This document shows positions 9,117-17,950 of a DNA stretch of 64,000 nucleotides, in pieces (within the stretch, counting starts at the first letter, position 1; each line of letters opens with the position of its first letter). The stretch covers positions 3,051-67,050 of the forward strand of contig JAZSMO010000048.1 of assembly GCA_045535935.1 (NCBI GenBank). The letters are read 5' to 3'. The DNA comes from SVFI01 sp045535935 (GTDB taxonomy: Bacteria; Bacillota; Clostridia; Lachnospirales; Lachnospiraceae). Position numbers and translations under genes: made by a program. The notes under the pieces are model-generated. The model was not told where the DNA came from. It saw only the letters and a list, made by a program, of their open reading frames with translations, and did not search any database.

Positions 9117-10582
9117 TACTCTTTTTTCTTTTTGCTTAATGTAAAGCTCATGACAAGCAGTAAGAACAATACCGCAACTACCATCCAAAATACACGTACT
9201 GCCGGAATCTGCTTTGCAAAGAAATCATAATATCCTTTCAGATAAATAATCACAATAAGCGCCGGAATCACGTACGTCATATAAACTCTCAGTGCTTTCG
9301 GAAAATTCTTCCCTTTTCCTTCATTTACTTCTGCCAGGAAATTGTCAAAGCCCCATCCGTTTTTCTTTACACAGAACAATACAAACAAAAGACTTCCGAG
9401 TGGAAGGATATTATATGAAACAATAAAGTCCTCCAAATCCATCAGATTCGTCTTTGCCCCCAATGGTTCGATGAAAGAAAGCACATTAAATCCCAAAATG
9501 GCAGGAAGGGATAACACTGTCACAAGCGCCAGATTGATCCACACCGTCTTTGCTCTGCTCCATCCCGTCGCATCCATCATCATGGCAATGATATTTTCAA
9601 ACACGGCAATGACCGTGGAAAGCGCTGCGAATGTCATAAAGATAAAAAACAGCGTTCCCCATACAGCCCCTGCTTTCATGTGCGCAAACACCGTCGGAAG
9701 TGTGATAAACAAAAGTGACGGACCGGCGTCCGGCTCTACTCCGTAGGCAAAGCACGCCGGAATAATGATGAATCCGGCCGTCAATGCCACAAACGTATCC
9801 AACACCAGTACATTGCCGGCTTCGCCGAGCAGTTTTCTGTCCTTATTTAAGTAACTACCAAAAATTTCCATACTTCCCATACCTACGCTGAGCGTAAAGA
9901 ATGCATGGGACATTGCGTTAAATACAACCGTTCCGATTCCGTTATCGACCATCTTTGAAAAATCCGGAACCAAATAGAATTTCACGCCTTCCATCGCATT
10001 CGGCAAAAACACGGAATTCACTGCCAGCACTACCATCAAACCGATCAAAAGAAGCATCATCACTTTTGTAATCTTCTCCACACCGTTCTGAAGTCCTTTC
10101 GCACAAACGCCGAAAGAAACTGCAATGACAAGGATCGTCCAGAAAACAAGTTCTCCCGGATTTCCGGTCAGCAGATCAAACTCTGCCTTCGCCGCATCGA
10201 TACTGACTCCACTGAGCGTTCCGCGAATCATGCGATAAGCATAAGCCAACATCCATCCGGCTACCATCGTGTAAAACATCATCAAAAGATAGTTGCCCGC
10301 AATGCCGAACTTGCCAAATCGATGCCATCTTGTGTTATCCGGTTCCAACTCATCAAACGCTTTTACAACACTTTTACGACTTTTTCGTCCGATGGCAAAT
10401 TCACAAATAAGGATCGGAAGTCCGAATCCGATCAGACAAAGCAGATAGACAAGAATAAATGCCGCACCGCCATTCTGTCCGCATATATACGGGAATTTCC
10501 ATACATTACCGAGACCGATCGCACATCCCGCCGAAACAAGGATGAATCCCAGTCTGGATCCAAATTTTTCTCTTTCTTTCAT
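9116..10582 (-). CDS. Sodium-dependent neurotransmitter-symporter (NSS/SNF) family transporter
   Basis: Na+-coupled symporter of the LeuT fold, expected to take up an amino acid or a related amine. It has 488 residues and about 12 helices. The N-terminal signature is clear: GFILVSAGCAIGLGNVWKFPY at about residues 12-32, followed by NGGAAFILVYL. Its start overlaps the stop of the upstream YkgJ-type gene by four bases. copA follows after 69 bases that contain a hairpin. The substrate cannot be read from sequence. Confidence 0.94.
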   Translation of the reverse strand: MKEREKFGSRLGFILVSAGCAIGLGNVWKFPYICGQNGGAAFILVYLLCLIGFGLPILICEFAIGRKSRKSVVKAFDELEPDNTRWHRFGKFGIAGNYLLMMFYTMVAGWMLAYAYRMIRGTLSGVSIDAAKAEFDLLTGNPGELVFWTILVIAVSFGVCAKGLQNGVEKITKVMMLLLIGLMVVLAVNSVFLPNAMEGVKFYLVPDFSKMVDNGIGTVVFNAMSHAFFTLSVGMGSMEIFGSYLNKDRKLLGEAGNVLVLDTFVALTAGFIIIPACFAYGVEPDAGPSLLFITLPTVFAHMKAGAVWGTLFFIFMTFAALSTVIAVFENIIAMMMDATGWSRAKTVWINLALVTVLSLPAILGFNVLSFIEPLGAKTNLMDLEDFIVSYNILPLGSLLFVLFCVKKNGWGFDNFLAEVNEGKGKNFPKALRVYMTYVIPALIVIIYLKGYYDFFAKQIPAVRVFWMVVAVLFLLLVMSFTLSKKKKE

Positions 10583-11229
10583 AATATCTCCTCTTCTATA
10601 TGATTGATTTTTTCGGCGAGCACCGAAAATATATCTTCCGTCTCCTCCGGCTGTGCAAAATAGAAAAACGTAAGCACATACATGAGAATCGTTTTAATTT
10701 GTTCCTCTTCCATCTCCGCCAATGCACCGGCAAGATTTTTCCGAAATTCATGCCATCGCAAAACAAAATCTTGATATTTTGCCGCCGGCTTTATGCCGAT
10801 CCACTGACTCACCTTGATTTTGGAGCGGTTTTTCTTTTTGCACTCCTCTGTCAGCAGAATATAACTGAGTTTCCCGTCTTCAAAGTTTCGGCCAAGCGGA
10901 AATAATCTGCACATCCCCGGACGATATGCATGAATGGAACATCTCCCCTGTGCATTCAAAAACGGACATCTGTCCGTCAAATGGTCCATCTGAATATGCG
11001 GCAGAATAAGTCCTCCCGCCATACCAAGGGAAAGGAGCCGCCGCTCCAGCAACTGCTCCATAGTTTTTCCCATATTTTTCTTTATCATCCACACATCATA
11101 CGGATCCAGCACGACCGTATCTCCCATACCGGTGCAACAATCGCAGCATCCGATACAATCCTGACAATTCGCACGGACCATATCTTCCAATTCATAATAC
11201 TTACCGTCGGTTTTTAACTCTGTCGACAT
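10579..11229 (-). CDS. YkgJ family cysteine-cluster protein
   Basis: Soluble protein of the YkgJ/UPF0153 type (PF03692), predicted to bind zinc or an Fe-S cluster. Cysteines cluster near the N terminus as CQDCIGCCDCC at about residues 19-29, and more follow in DRCPFLNAQGRCSIHAYRPGMCRLFP, the usual family motif. It has 216 residues. It lies 3 bases after mscL and overlaps the NSS gene start by four bases, so all three are probably cotranscribed. The biochemical role of the family is not established. Confidence 0.85.
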   Translation of the reverse strand: MSTELKTDGKYYELEDMVRANCQDCIGCCDCCTGMGDTVVLDPYDVWMIKKNMGKTMEQLLERRLLSLGMAGGLILPHIQMDHLTDRCPFLNAQGRCSIHAYRPGMCRLFPLGRNFEDGKLSYILLTEECKKKNRSKIKVSQWIGIKPAAKYQDFVLRWHEFRKNLAGALAEMEEEQIKTILMYVLTFFYFAQPEETEDIFSVLAEKINHIEEEIL

Positions 11230-11232
11230 AGC

Positions 11233-11646
11233 TTACTTTTCCTCGATGACAGAAGTACAATGCGGACATCTGGTCGCTTCCAAATGAATCTCGCTTTTGC
11301 AGAACGGACATTTCTTCGTGGTCGGATCCGCCGGTTTCTTCGGATTCACTTTATCCGACATCTTATTGATGGCACTGACAAGAAGAAATACTACAAACGC
11401 CATGATGACAAAATTCATAACTGCTGTGAGGAACTCACCGTAATTTAATGTCGCTTCACCGAGAAGCGTAAGCTTATAGCGGTCAAAATTCATTCCGCCG
11501 AACAAACCAATGAGCGGATTGATGATATCCTCCACCAGCGAAGTCACGATTCCGGTAAACGCACCGCCGATAATAATACCAACGGCCATATCCACCACAT
11601 TTCCTCTGCTGATAAATTTTTTAAATTCTTCTATAAATTTTTTCAT
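11233..11646 (-). CDS. mscL: Large-conductance mechanosensitive channel MscL with zinc-ribbon tail
   Basis: Stretch-activated channel that releases solutes on hypo-osmotic shock. The N-terminal region is typical MscL: FKKFISRGNVVDMAVGIIIGGAF (amphipathic N helix and TM1), a periplasmic loop, then TM2 (FLTAVMNFVIMAFVVFLLV). The C-terminal cytoplasmic bundle has been replaced or extended by about 30 residues holding two CPxC pairs, CPFC and CPHC, as in a zinc ribbon. Total 137 residues. It lies 18 bases after the hydrogenase-like chemoreceptor gene and 3 bases before the YkgJ-type gene. Confidence 0.93.
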   Translation of the reverse strand: MKKFIEEFKKFISRGNVVDMAVGIIIGGAFTGIVTSLVEDIINPLIGLFGGMNFDRYKLTLLGEATLNYGEFLTAVMNFVIMAFVVFLLVSAINKMSDKVNPKKPADPTTKKCPFCKSEIHLEATRCPHCTSVIEEK

Positions 11647-11664
11647 TAGCCTAACTCTCCTACC

Positions 11665-13587
11665 TTACTGTATTCCGTTTACAAGCTGATCCAGCATATC
11701 CTTGATATTCTGGCTGATTGCAGAAATATTCTCAGAGGACTGTGCAATCTCGCTTGTCGCCTCTGCAAGGTGTTCTGTTCTCTCACTCACCTTATCCACT
11801 ACCGCAAGAAGTGCATTCGCCTCATTCGCAATGCTGTTGATCGCCCGTTCAATCTTGATCTGTCCTTCGTTGCTGTCGCCGGCCGCCTTCTTGGAGCTGG
11901 CTGCAAGCACATTAATCTGGCTGGCAACTACCGCAAATCCTCTTCCGGCCTCGCCTGCTCTGGCTGCTTCGATGGAAGCATTCAAAGCAAGGAGATTGGT
12001 TTTGGTCGCAATATTTACTACCTGCGTGTTGTTGGCTTTCAAAAGCTTTAACAATTCAAAAATCTCAGCAAGAGATTGTTCCAGTCTCTGGCAGAAGTCA
12101 GTGACATTGCGCACTTCATCGGAAATCCCCGTACTCTCTTCGGCGTTGGTACTGTTTTCTGCCTCCATCTGCTCTACTGCATCATTCAATCCGTTAAACT
12201 CATCATCAATTGTCGCCACCATACGGGAAATCTCATCCTTCTGACGATTCAGTTCTTCCATCAACTCGGAAATCTCCTGTTTCTCTTTCTGAGCAAGATC
12301 CTTGATATAGTGAATACAATTAATCTTATTGTTAAATCCGTTGTGGATCGCTGTTGCCATCTCTTCACAGCTCTCATAGCCGCAGCAGGAACAATCGATA
12401 TGTCTCTGTTCCTCGGTAAACTTGTTCATATCATTGAAAATGCGGTTCAGTTCCATGCGGTCCGGAATCTTGTGACGGCATTTTACAGACTTATCGGTAT
12501 ACTTGCGCAGGAAATCATTGAGATTAAGATTGGAAAACTGTTCATTTAAAGCTTTCAATCTTTCTTCCGGCGTAAGCCCTCTTGCCCATGCGCCTTTCTT
12601 TCCTTCCTGCTTACAGCTTTCACGGATGCGAAGCATCTCATAGAAAACGTCTTCCGTCTCATTCTTTTCCGGCTCAGTCGCCGTACCATACAGACATCCC
12701 TGAGAGCAGTTCAACGCATCGATGAAAAGATACGGTGTCTTCTCCTTCGCAATACGATCTTTGTTCTGCTCCAGAAAATGATACATATGCTTCTCACCTT
12801 CCATCTGACGAACCAATGTACTCTCTCCGCAGAACCAGAATACATTTTCCTTCAGACCACCCGGCATCGGATATTCGGAACCGAGTCCGTATTCGATTTC
12901 ATCGCTGCACGGCGCTCCCGTAAGCTGATGCGAACGAACATATTTCATCAGATGATCAAATGTGACATTGTACTGGATATATCCGTGGTTGTTCGGATCA
13001 TCAATTTCCATTTTCTTGGCGATACACGGACTGATAAATGCAAGTTTGTCTGTAATTCCCATATATTTTTTGGCATAAATCGCACCGCACATCATCGGGC
13101 TCTGCACCGGAAACAGCTTCGGCAAAAGCTCCGGAATATAGCGTTCAATATAGCCGACCACCGCCGGACATGGTTGTGAAATGCCGCCCATAAAATTGTT
13201 CTTTGTTATGTAATTGATATAACCCCATGTGGTAATGTCTGCTGCAAATGAAATACTGATAATACGGTTGACACCGGCCGCTTTCAGTGCACCCAGTACC
13301 TGCTCGTATTCAGCCGGATAATTGGCCTTGAACGCCGGTGCAAGAAGAATCGATATACGCTCACCTCTTGCCAGATCTGCAAAGAACTTCTCCGTATCAT
13401 CGTTAAACTCTCTTGCATTGTGTTTACACACATCAAAACACGCCCCGCATGCGATACATTTATCCCCGTCTACTTCAATGCGATTAATTCCGTTTTTCTC
13501 CACCTGCACATTGGCTCCAAGACAGCTGCAGGCACTGATACATTTGTTACACCCAACACAATTTTCATTTGTAAAAACAAGTGACAT
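11665..13587 (-). CDS. [FeFe] hydrogenase-like iron-sulfur protein fused to a methyl-accepting signalling domain
   Basis: Cytoplasmic sensor, 640 residues, no membrane segment. Order: two 4Fe-4S ferredoxin motifs (CVGCNKCISAC, CIACGACFDVC), a hydrogenase large-subunit C-terminal domain with H-cluster-type cysteines (QPCPAVV, ISPCIAKKMEI, NCSQGC), an Fe-S domain (CSCCGYESCEE), a coiled coil, and an MCP signalling domain with EAARAGEAGRGFAV. The loops differ from catalytic HydA (TSCCPGW, MACKRGC at 54759-56462), so H2 or redox sensing coupled to CheA is more likely than H2 turnover. Sensory group C [FeFe] hydrogenases are the closest known class. It has no HAMP domain. Confidence 0.88.
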   Translation of the reverse strand: MSLVFTNENCVGCNKCISACSCLGANVQVEKNGINRIEVDGDKCIACGACFDVCKHNAREFNDDTEKFFADLARGERISILLAPAFKANYPAEYEQVLGALKAAGVNRIISISFAADITTWGYINYITKNNFMGGISQPCPAVVGYIERYIPELLPKLFPVQSPMMCGAIYAKKYMGITDKLAFISPCIAKKMEIDDPNNHGYIQYNVTFDHLMKYVRSHQLTGAPCSDEIEYGLGSEYPMPGGLKENVFWFCGESTLVRQMEGEKHMYHFLEQNKDRIAKEKTPYLFIDALNCSQGCLYGTATEPEKNETEDVFYEMLRIRESCKQEGKKGAWARGLTPEERLKALNEQFSNLNLNDFLRKYTDKSVKCRHKIPDRMELNRIFNDMNKFTEEQRHIDCSCCGYESCEEMATAIHNGFNNKINCIHYIKDLAQKEKQEISELMEELNRQKDEISRMVATIDDEFNGLNDAVEQMEAENSTNAEESTGISDEVRNVTDFCQRLEQSLAEIFELLKLLKANNTQVVNIATKTNLLALNASIEAARAGEAGRGFAVVASQINVLAASSKKAAGDSNEGQIKIERAINSIANEANALLAVVDKVSERTEHLAEATSEIAQSSENISAISQNIKDMLDQLVNGIQ

Positions 13588-13620
13588 ACGCTATACCCCT
13601 TTTCACTTTTTGATACCCTA

Positions 13621-13658
13621 TAAAAAAGAAAAGCCGAGCTTTACCCGACTTTATTCTT
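13621..13658 (-). terminator. Terminator after the rRNA methyltransferase gene
   Basis: On the minus strand a stem AAAGTCGGG / CTCGGCTTT with G-U pairs is followed by TTCTTTTTT. It ends the unit holding the radical SAM and methyltransferase genes, before the hydrogenase-like chemoreceptor gene. Confidence 0.7.
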
Positions 13659-13733
13659 TCCAATTATTATAGCACTCGCTACGTAAATTGTAAATAAATC
13701 TACTCATTTTCTTCCTTCATGCGATATAATTTC

Positions 13734-14879
13734 TTAACCTTTTCTGCCCAGACGCACGATGCATTCCACATGCGAAGTCATCGGGAACATATCGACCGGC
13801 TGAATTTTTTTTACGCCATACCCATGCTTTGTCAAATATGCAAGATCTCTGGCCAGCGTATCCGGTCCGCAGGAAATGTAAACGATCTTTTCCGGTGCCA
13901 GTTTGCAAACGGAAGACAGAAAAGCCTCATCACTTCCGCTTCGCGGCGGATCCATAAAAACGACATCCGCCTTTTCCCTGCGCGAAGCCGCATCCACCAT
14001 CCACTGCCCCGCATCCTGACACACAAACGATACGTTCTTTGCCTGATTTCTCCTTGCATTTTCTCTCGCATCCTTGACCGCCTCCGGATTTAATTCCACA
14101 CCGAATACCTTTGCCGCACGCTGCGCCGCCACTAAAGCGATGGTTCCGATGCCGCAATATGCATCTACCACCGTCTCTTTTCCGGTAAGCTGTGCCATCT
14201 CCATAGCCTTTGCATACAAAATCTCCGTCTGCTCCGGATTCACCTGATAAAACGACTGAGGGGACAGGCGAAACTTAACATTGCACAGAGTGTCTTCAAT
14301 GTATCCTTTTCCGTAAAGGACAATATCTCTCTTACCGAGCACCATGGTCGTCCGCTTTTCATTGACATTGATCACGATCGTGCTGATTTCCGGATGAAGC
14401 TTTACCAGTGCCTTGGCAAAATTATTTTTGGAAGGCAAAATCGGCGATCTGAGCACGAGAATTACCATAATCTGTCCGGTTGCTTTTGAAACCCGGACCA
14501 CCACATGTTTCAAAAGTCCTATATCCGTCTTTTCGTCGTAGGTTTTTATTTTAAAAGACTTGAGCAGGCTTCGGACAGACAGAATAATTTCATCCGCCTT
14601 CTCATGTTCAATCAGGCAACGGTCAATCTTGACGATCCGATGAGATTTTTCTTCATAGATACCGGAAATCGGACCGCCTTTTTCATAGCCGAATACCGCA
14701 TGTACTTTATGACGGTACCGATACGGATCCTTCATCCCGATGATCGGATCCACTTTCCCGAATTTGCCGAGAAGATTTTGCATCTTTTTCTTTTTATCCT
14801 GCAGTTGTTTTTCATAGGGAACATCTATATATTGACAGCCCCCGCATTTTTTCATGTATGGACATTGTTTCATAATCAA
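13734..14879 (-). CDS. RNA (uracil-C5) methyltransferase, RlmD/RlmCD-like
   Basis: SAM-dependent 5-methyluridine methyltransferase acting on 23S rRNA (U1939 and/or U747 type) or tRNA. Iron-sulfur cysteines are Cys6, Cys12, Cys15 and the Cys of IDRCLIE. The C-terminal half has the QVNPEQTE, DAYCGIGTI, DPPRSG and YISCGPDTLARDL motifs, including the catalytic cysteine. At 381 residues it is shorter than typical RlmD because the N-terminal TRAM domain is absent: the protein begins almost at the first cysteine. The start could be at 14879 or two codons later. It overlaps the radical SAM gene by four bases. Confidence 0.88.
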   Translation of the reverse strand: MIMKQCPYMKKCGGCQYIDVPYEKQLQDKKKKMQNLLGKFGKVDPIIGMKDPYRYRHKVHAVFGYEKGGPISGIYEEKSHRIVKIDRCLIEHEKADEIILSVRSLLKSFKIKTYDEKTDIGLLKHVVVRVSKATGQIMVILVLRSPILPSKNNFAKALVKLHPEISTIVINVNEKRTTMVLGKRDIVLYGKGYIEDTLCNVKFRLSPQSFYQVNPEQTEILYAKAMEMAQLTGKETVVDAYCGIGTIALVAAQRAAKVFGVELNPEAVKDARENARRNQAKNVSFVCQDAGQWMVDAASRREKADVVFMDPPRSGSDEAFLSSVCKLAPEKIVYISCGPDTLARDLAYLTKHGYGVKKIQPVDMFPMTSHVECIVRLGRKG

Positions 14880-15772
14880 ACTCCTTCGAGATCAAACGCA
14901 GGAATAAAGCTTTCCTTTGCCGTCTCTCCCTCCTGTATAAATGCATTGCTAACCCCAAGGTCAAGCGCATACCGGATCAGTCTTTCGTATTCTCTCTCTG
15001 TCACTTTTCGCAGCAGTTCCGGATATCTGTGCATGTTTTCGTTTTCCGCCATCGGTGTATACTGGTTCATCAGGCTCAGATAAATGCGATCCCCGTAGGT
15101 CTCATACAAATACTTTATGATTTGTTTTGCCTCCTTTACCCTACCCGGAAGAAGGAGGTGACGCACAATCACGCCTTTTTGCATTATGCCGTTTTCATCA
15201 AACACGCACTCTCCTGTCTGCCTTACCATTTCTTCAATCGCCGCCATGGCCGCTTTAGGATAATCCGGAGCCTTCGAATACCGGGCGGCCGTATCCGCTT
15301 CCCAGTATTTAAAATCCGGTAAATATACGTCCACCAATCCGCTCAGCTTTCGCAGCATCTCCGGCTTTTCATAGCCGCTGCAATTATATACAAAAGGCAG
15401 AGCAAGCCCTCTGTCACGGGCCATCTTCATCGCCTCGCAAACAGACAAAAGATAATGATCCGGCGTCACAAGATTAATATTATTTGCTCCCTGCGCCTCC
15501 AACGAAAAGAAAATCTCCACCAGCCTTTCCACTGTGATTTCCTTTCCTGTCTCTCCGCCGGAAATGGAAGCATTCTGGCAAAATACACATCCGAGACTGC
15601 ACCCGGAAAAGAAAACCGCACCGGATCCTTTTTCTCCGGAAATACATGGTTCCTCCCACATGTGCAGTGCAGCTCTTGCAAGCTGCATCTGCTCCTTCAC
15701 ATGGCAGGCTCCTCCCTTCTGTTTTCTGTCTATATGACATTCCCTCGGACATAAATTGCAATCTTTGTACAT
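14876..15772 (-). CDS. Radical SAM protein, PflX-like (COG1313)
   Basis: Predicted radical SAM enzyme related to pyruvate formate-lyase activating enzymes. The 4Fe-4S motif CSLGCVFC (Cys58, Cys62, Cys65) is intact, and extra cysteines precede it (CNLCPREC at about 5-12, CHVKE), as in the PflX-type subfamily. It has 298 residues. Its stop overlaps the start of the methyltransferase gene (ATGA), so the two are coupled. Substrate is unknown; an activase role is inferred from family only. No glycyl radical enzyme gene lies nearby. Confidence 0.85.
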   Translation of the reverse strand: MYKDCNLCPRECHIDRKQKGGACHVKEQMQLARAALHMWEEPCISGEKGSGAVFFSGCSLGCVFCQNASISGGETGKEITVERLVEIFFSLEAQGANNINLVTPDHYLLSVCEAMKMARDRGLALPFVYNCSGYEKPEMLRKLSGLVDVYLPDFKYWEADTAARYSKAPDYPKAAMAAIEEMVRQTGECVFDENGIMQKGVIVRHLLLPGRVKEAKQIIKYLYETYGDRIYLSLMNQYTPMAENENMHRYPELLRKVTEREYERLIRYALDLGVSNAFIQEGETAKESFIPAFDLEGV

Positions 15773-15854
15773 CTCACCATTCTCTTTCTGATCCTGTCAG
15801 ATATAGTATAGCAAAAATAACGTTCTCTTTCCATTGCGAATTATCCGAAACACA

Positions 15855-16763
15855 TCAGCAGTAGCTGACATGTTCATAAACGCAGGATCTGATATGGTCC
15901 TCCTCTCTGTCGTAAAAATACACATGATCCGCAAGCACCTCCTTCGGATCCACCTGTGTTTCATTGACTTCCTGCACCATCTCATTCAGTCTTCCGCCTT
16001 CCGTACCGCTTTCCGGAACAAGGATAACTTCATGGATACTGCTTGGAATAATATAGACATTTTTCCCAAGGGCATTTGCAAAATTACGGATCACATTCGG
16101 ATACGCCATGGTCGCTGCCCCGTTCATTTTCATCGGATTGGTCATAACATACATCGGAACGTCTTCCTTGATGCACTCCTCATTCCTGACCGCATCTCCC
16201 ATCATCTGCTCAATAATCTCCCGCATCCCGGTGATCGCCGCCGGAAGCAGCACCGGCGTATTTTTGCAGGCCTCCTTATAAATGTCACCTTTTGTGACAT
16301 TCCACATTTTCAAATGGGAATCATGAATTAATATCGTGGCATTTCCCACCTCTTCATTGTGAGCGAGATAATAAAATACCATCGCCAGATCCATATACTC
16401 ATAATACGGGATTTTTTGCAACAGCTTCTCATTCTTATCTTTGTTCACCAGCTTGAATACAATTTTCCCTTTTGCTTTTTCGTAGTTCACAAAAAAGCCG
16501 ACATCCAAAGACTCTTCCAACCGGTATTCCTTATTTCTCCGAATGATCTCCATCGCCAGCAATTCCAACTCTACCCCTTCCCGGTACGCTTCATAAAACT
16601 CCTTCAGATAAATGGTCGGCGAAATATTTTTATCCTTTTCCACAATGCTGATTGCCTCTTCCGTAATCCCGTTATTTTTCATGATTGAGTTCATCTCAAC
16701 CCTTTGATCTCCCGGTATCATCTTTTTAATTTCTTCTACTATTTTTTTTGAAAATTCTTTCAT
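15855..16763 (-). CDS. DUF5688 family protein
   Basis: Protein of unknown function resembling the DUF5688 proteins that are widespread in Lachnospiraceae. It has 302 residues, is soluble and acidic, with no signal or membrane segment. The central region (PYYEYMDLAMVFYYL, ATILIHDSHLKMW) and the C-terminal PMYVMTN and GAATMAYPNVIRN segments are the parts I recognise as conserved. The ATG follows GGAGG. It stands alone between the efp terminator and the radical SAM gene. No function can be assigned. Confidence 0.8.
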   Translation of the reverse strand: MKEFSKKIVEEIKKMIPGDQRVEMNSIMKNNGITEEAISIVEKDKNISPTIYLKEFYEAYREGVELELLAMEIIRRNKEYRLEESLDVGFFVNYEKAKGKIVFKLVNKDKNEKLLQKIPYYEYMDLAMVFYYLAHNEEVGNATILIHDSHLKMWNVTKGDIYKEACKNTPVLLPAAITGMREIIEQMMGDAVRNEECIKEDVPMYVMTNPMKMNGAATMAYPNVIRNFANALGKNVYIIPSSIHEVILVPESGTEGGRLNEMVQEVNETQVDPKEVLADHVYFYDREEDHIRSCVYEHVSYC

Positions 16764-16814
16764 ATGTACTGTCCTCCGTCAGAAATGATTTTGATTTGTT
16801 TTAGATATGAAGCA

Positions 16815-16848
16815 TAAAAAAAGACAATGAATCTCTTCATTGTCTTTT
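16815..16848 (-). terminator. Terminator after efp
   Basis: Perfect 13-bp stem AAAAGACAATGAA (16819-16831) / TTCATTGTCTTTT (16836-16848) with a 4-base loop, followed on the minus strand by a T-run. Confidence 0.93.
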
Positions 16849-16875
16849 AGGCTTTTTAACTGTAACTATCAGTTA

Positions 16876-17433
16876 TTATACACGAGAAAGATATTCTCCT
16901 GTACGTGTATCGATTTTGATTACGTCATTCTGGTTTACGAATAATGGTACATAAACAGTCGCACCTGTCTCAACAACAGCCGGTTTGGTAGCACCTGTCG
17001 CTGTATCTCCTTTAAATCCAGGCTCTGTCTCTGTGATCTCCAGTTCAACAAACAATGGCGGCTCTACCGCAAACACCTTGCCGTTGTGTGAACACATTTT
17101 TACCATTTCGTTTTCTTTTACAAATTTCATGGCATCGCCGACTGCATCCTGATTGAGTGCAACCTGCTCGAATGTCTCAGCATCCATAAAGTTGTAAAGG
17201 TCACCATCTGAATAAAGATACTGCATATCCTTTCTGTCGATACGCGCCTGTGGACATTTCTCAGTCGGTCGGAACGTCTTTTCAACTACACCGCCACTGA
17301 TAATGTTTTTTAATTTGGTACGTACGAAAGCAGCTCCCTTACCCGGTTTTACATGCTGGAATTCGATGATCTGGTAAATATTACCCTCTACTTCAATCGT
17401 AACGCCATTTCTGAAATCACCTGCAGAAATCAT
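16876..17433 (-). CDS. efp: Elongation factor P
   Basis: Translation factor that relieves ribosome stalling at polyproline stretches. It has 185 residues with the three beta-barrel domains. The tip loop reads KPGKGAAF with Lys32 at the position that is modified in many bacteria. The conserved C-terminal signature ending in TRTGEYLSRV is present. SD TAGGAGG precedes the ATG at 17433. It lies 73 bases after aroQ and ends at a strong terminator, so it may be both read through from the aro unit and expressed alone. Confidence 0.98.
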   Translation of the reverse strand: MISAGDFRNGVTIEVEGNIYQIIEFQHVKPGKGAAFVRTKLKNIISGGVVEKTFRPTEKCPQARIDRKDMQYLYSDGDLYNFMDAETFEQVALNQDAVGDAMKFVKENEMVKMCSHNGKVFAVEPPLFVELEITETEPGFKGDTATGATKPAVVETGATVYVPLFVNQNDVIKIDTRTGEYLSRV

Positions 17434-17506
17434 AATCTATTTTCCTCCTAAAATTTTTCACTACACAATTCTTTACTAGTGTATACTAAATTATTACTTT
17501 TTTCAA

Positions 17507-17950
17507 CTACTTTTTTCGTGCCAGTTCGATCGCCGCATCGATTGCTTCCAGATACCCCGCAAAGCCGTGTCCGTAAATCTGTTTATCACATCCGTCCTTC
17601 GTCAGCGACACCTTGCGGAACCCTTCTCTCTTTGTGATATCGGAAATATGTATCTCGATTTTCGGGATGGTCGTCACAGAAGAAAGGGCATCAAAAAGAG
17701 CATAACTGTAATGTGTCAGTGCCCCCGGATTGATTACAATACCATCCGTCCCGTCAAAGTAAGCCTCCTGGATCCAATCAATCAACTGTCCCTCATGATT
17801 GCTTTGCTTCGCCACAAGTTCAAATCCTTCTTTATCCGCTTTTTCCTGTAGCATATCCAAAAGATCCTGGTACGTCTGTTTCCCGTAAATTTCCGGTTCA
17901 CGAATCCCGAGGAAATTAAGATTCGGACCGTTTAATACCAATATTTTCAT
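17507..17950 (-). CDS. aroQ: Type II 3-dehydroquinate dehydratase
   Basis: Converts 3-dehydroquinate to 3-dehydroshikimate in the shikimate pathway. It has 147 residues, the normal type II length. Visible motifs are the N-terminal VLNGPNLNFLGIREPEIYG, NHEGQLIDWI, INPGALTHYS and EIHISD, including the active-site Tyr and His. Its start overlaps the aroK stop by four bases (17947-17950), so it is translationally coupled to the end of the aroE-aroK-aroQ unit. Confidence 0.97.
   Translation of the reverse strand: MKILVLNGPNLNFLGIREPEIYGKQTYQDLLDMLQEKADKEGFELVAKQSNHEGQLIDWIQEAYFDGTDGIVINPGALTHYSYALFDALSSVTTIPKIEIHISDITKREGFRKVSLTKDGCDKQIYGHGFAGYLEAIDAAIELARKK

Noticed and set aside
11665..13587. 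Second catalytic [FeFe] hydrogenase
   Set aside because: Loop motifs differ from TSCCPGW and MACxxGCxxGGGQ, and the protein ends in a chemoreceptor signalling domain, so a sensor is more likely.
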